Of a stretch of 64,000 bases of DNA, positions 61,501 to 64,000 are shown one piece after another. The DNA is from Channa striata (lineage: Eukaryota; Chordata; Actinopteri; Anabantiformes; Channidae): assembly GCA_033026295.1 (NCBI GenBank), contig CM065172.1, positions 15,495,165 through 15,559,164 of the forward strand, in the 5' to 3' direction. The position numbers were made by a program, and so were the translations under genes. The notes under the pieces were generated by a model. It made no database searches. It had not been told where the DNA came from and saw only the letters and a list, made by a program, of their open reading frames with translations. The stretch's first letter is position 1, and the number at the start of each line of letters is the position of its first letter.

Positions 61501-64000
61501 TCTGTTTTGTTCATCCTTAAACAACATTATTGAGACACATTGCAGTGACTTTGTAAAAGTATTTCTGTACTGTACGTCTTGTATTAGCTAATGTTACATG
61601 ACTAACATATTTGCTTTCTTCACACAAGTTATAATTAGTTATATGATGTACCCAATGCCTGGGTCAGACCAGGAAAGATTGTCTTCAGTATACATAAACA
61701 TGTGGGGAATTATTAAAGAAAGGCTTGCTGATAATGGTTCAGACATATTTCTTTGCTTAGAACATCATTTTATTGTTAAAATGCCTGATATTTTTATCTT
61801 CTGCACTTTTGCTTTTCATAGTTGAATGTGCATACTGATGAAGTAGATTTTAATCAGAGAACAAATTGTCATCAGAAGAAGGTGGGTCTTTGTTTATGAT
61901 GACCCCAATTATGCCAAATTTTGAGAATTTAGCATAATCTTATACGTGAGGCAATACATTACAATAACTTTTACTTCTAGTTCCTTAGAATTGAATTTTG
62001 ACACAGTACTCTTCCTACAATGCATTGCTTCTATATGCTGTCCTTGTAGGATATGTTCAAGGCAAGGTGTCAGTCACACATTTTGCACGTTTCCATGGCA
62101 GCGCTGGTTTGCTCAGTCCCAACAGCCCTCAATGTGTCCTCAATGTGAGTGTGCAAAATGATATGTGAGTTTACATGTGAACATTAGTGGAAAGTAATAT
62201 GTGCCTGCTTGAAAATGAAAGGCAGAAGGATTTTACACCTGTAATCGTTTTATCTAAGGTCAGTGGTTAACATAATAACATGCAGTTTTAAGTAATCACC
62301 TTAAGCACATGACAAAAAAACTACAACTATACGAACTGAAAGCATCAGGAAACAATCTGCACAATGCATGAGCACATAAGAGTAAAATAAAAATACACAA
62401 GAAAGAACAACACACTAAAGCTGCATTTTGCTAACACATAAATAATATCTATTCCACACATCATGCAGTCAATAAGGGTAGTGACTTTTCAGGACTAAAA
62501 GAGCTGATTTTTCTCAATGCTTCTTTTCAAAGGGCAACAATGGACTCCAGTTCACAAAAACACTGACATTCATGCCCTGTTATTCTGAGGTAAAGACTAA
62601 ATAAATACCTACATACAACCCACACACACGCCCCCATACTCACAATGCAGAACAGCTCTAGTAGCTCCCTCATTGTCCTCCTTAAATGTGTCTTTCTATA
62701 CACTCACATACACTTGCTTTCACCGATGCATGCCTCTGACCTGCCACATGACTGCACACAAACTGACAGAGAGAAAGAGAGGGCGCGAGAGAGAGAGACT
62801 GGGACTGTGGTAGAGTGCCATCCACATGCTTAGAGGAGGAGGGAAAAAAATGAAGAGGAGGGGGAGAGTAGAGAAGAGAGGAATGGACAGATTCCTGAGG
62901 GGAGAAAGGCAGATGGGGGAAGGGATGAGCAGAGGAAAATGGATGAGAGGAAACATTGTTTATTTGTTTACTCCACCGTCATTTTTTCCTCCTTTCTCTT
63001 TTCTCCTGAGCTCTGTTCCTGTGTTTCTTCCTCATCATTGTCATACCAATAATTATGTCCCCTTCTATAATAACTCTCTCACTTGAGCATTTTCTTCTCT
63101 TCAACCCCCATCTCCCCTCCTGTGGTAAACATGTTCTAAATTAGTCCCTTCCACTGTTCAGGCAGTGGCAGCAGCCTGTGTGTCCAGAGGCACTTCCCGT
63201 AATACTGCTGCGCTCATCACTCTTCCAACTCCTTCAGACACACTCATACACATGCACGCACAGTCTGACTGAGACATGACCGCATACTCAGGGATATTGC
63301 AAAACAGCACCACATGCAAATCAGGTAAATCCAGGATATCCACGGCCAGGTAAAGCACATGTCCACACAAACATAAATTCAGAATTGTACACTAATGCAA
63401 TGCTACAGTCCCCCCACGAATTCTATAATGTATTCACTGTTTTTGATCTCTACTGAATCATTATACCCTAATTATCGCAGTTATGCTCTCTGTTTTTGCT
63501 TGTATTTGTCCACTGCCAAGCCAAATTTATCTGTAGTTTCGTGTTCCCAAGCCTCACCCACATACTCCCAGTTCATTCTTATATGCCCCCCCACCACCAC
63601 TATCAACTAGCCCACCCCATCTCATTCACTGACCTGCAACTCAACCCTTGCAATCAGATAATCCGGTTTCACCCTAAACAGCAGCCAGCCATACTCATTG
63701 TTTGCTATATTGTTGTAGAACATCATGCTATTTATTTTTTTATGTTTTTATTTTGTAAGTTACCTTTTTACACTAGTGTTGTTTCATCTTTTTATAGGTG
63801 CCCTGTTCTTTTTCTAACATTTGCCCTGTGTTTCACTATGGGATTCACCTTGGCGTGACCATCTACGGAAGCCCTAATGAAACCAAATGTGTCAGGTCAA
63901 GCTGCGCTTCGGGCTCCATCCTCCTCTTATTATCACGGCCAACTGCCCCTACCAACTCATTCTCGCTTTCTTCCCGTGCGCTATTGTAAGCTCCCTCGGC
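58521..64000. other. cdk18 upstream intron or 5' flank
   Basis: No exon could be recognised. It contains the repeat at 58780-59815, G-runs at 59802-59812 and near 61055-61065, and AG-rich or CT-rich low-complexity stretches near 62768-63000. ORFs are short and without family signal. Confidence 0.6.
58780..59815 (+). repeat. long degraded copy of the abundant teleost repeat
   Basis: Landmarks in order: TTTTAAGACTAGACTTAAAACC, TTATGCTGCTATAGACTG, GGACTCCAGTGCATGTCTGA, CATGACATTAACTTTGTGTC, CTGAATCAGTCAAAGTAGAT, TTCTGCTGTAGGTGTCTTCC and GTTTTTCCTCTCTGGGG, then an 11-G run. Its end corresponds to the copy at 54280-54475. The TE class is not known to me. Confidence 0.6.

Noticed and set aside
62640..64000. 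Upstream cdk18 exons in the right-hand end
   Set aside because: No frame ending in a phase-0 donor with the expected FSME-like sequence was found on the - strand.

Overview
This is nuclear DNA from a ray-finned (teleost) fish. It has GT-AG split genes, abundant CA/GT and CT microsatellites and decayed copies of repeat families typical of teleosts. It also carries a parapinopsin gene, a photopigment that mammals lack. No bacterial, viral, CRISPR or rRNA locus was seen.

Four protein-coding genes can be read. (1) The 3' half of kcnd3 (Kv4.3 A-type potassium channel), + strand: five coding exons from 14598 to the stop at 29957. The first large coding exon lies to the left of the window. (2) ddx20 (DEAD-box helicase Gemin3 of the SMN complex), - strand: 11 exons from the ATG at 40533 to the stop at 34014. 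It is complete apart from two apparent single-base frame breaks. (3) A parapinopsin-type opsin, + strand: five exons from 41839 to 43860, 344 residues, intact. (4) cdk18 (PCTAIRE-family kinase), - strand: 12 exons from 58520 down to 50298. It covers the whole kinase domain, but its N-terminal exons are not found.

Layout: 1-14597 is kcnd3 intron. 14598-29957 holds the kcnd3 exons, with a decayed Tc1/mariner copy and a probable inverted-repeat MITE in its introns. 29958-34013 is the convergent kcnd3/ddx20 3' region with a tRNA-headed SINE-like repeat. 34014-40533 is ddx20, with a very large GT microsatellite abutting the first splice donor. 40534-41838 is the divergent ddx20/opsin promoter region and contains a perfect 42-bp palindrome. 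41839-43860 is the opsin. 43861-50297 is a convergent, gene-free gap. 50298-58520 is cdk18, with a truncated non-LTR retrotransposon and SINE-like pieces in its introns. 58521-64000 is cdk18 upstream intron or flank, rich in repeat debris.

The genes do not form a functional pathway: they are a potassium channel, an snRNP assembly helicase, a pineal photopigment and a cytoplasmic kinase. As I recall the human map, the tail-to-tail kcnd3-ddx20 order matches human 1p13.2. No previously undescribed system was found. The points most worth checking are the two ddx20 frame breaks, the palindrome between ddx20 and the opsin, and the microsatellites pressed against splice sites of kcnd3 and ddx20.
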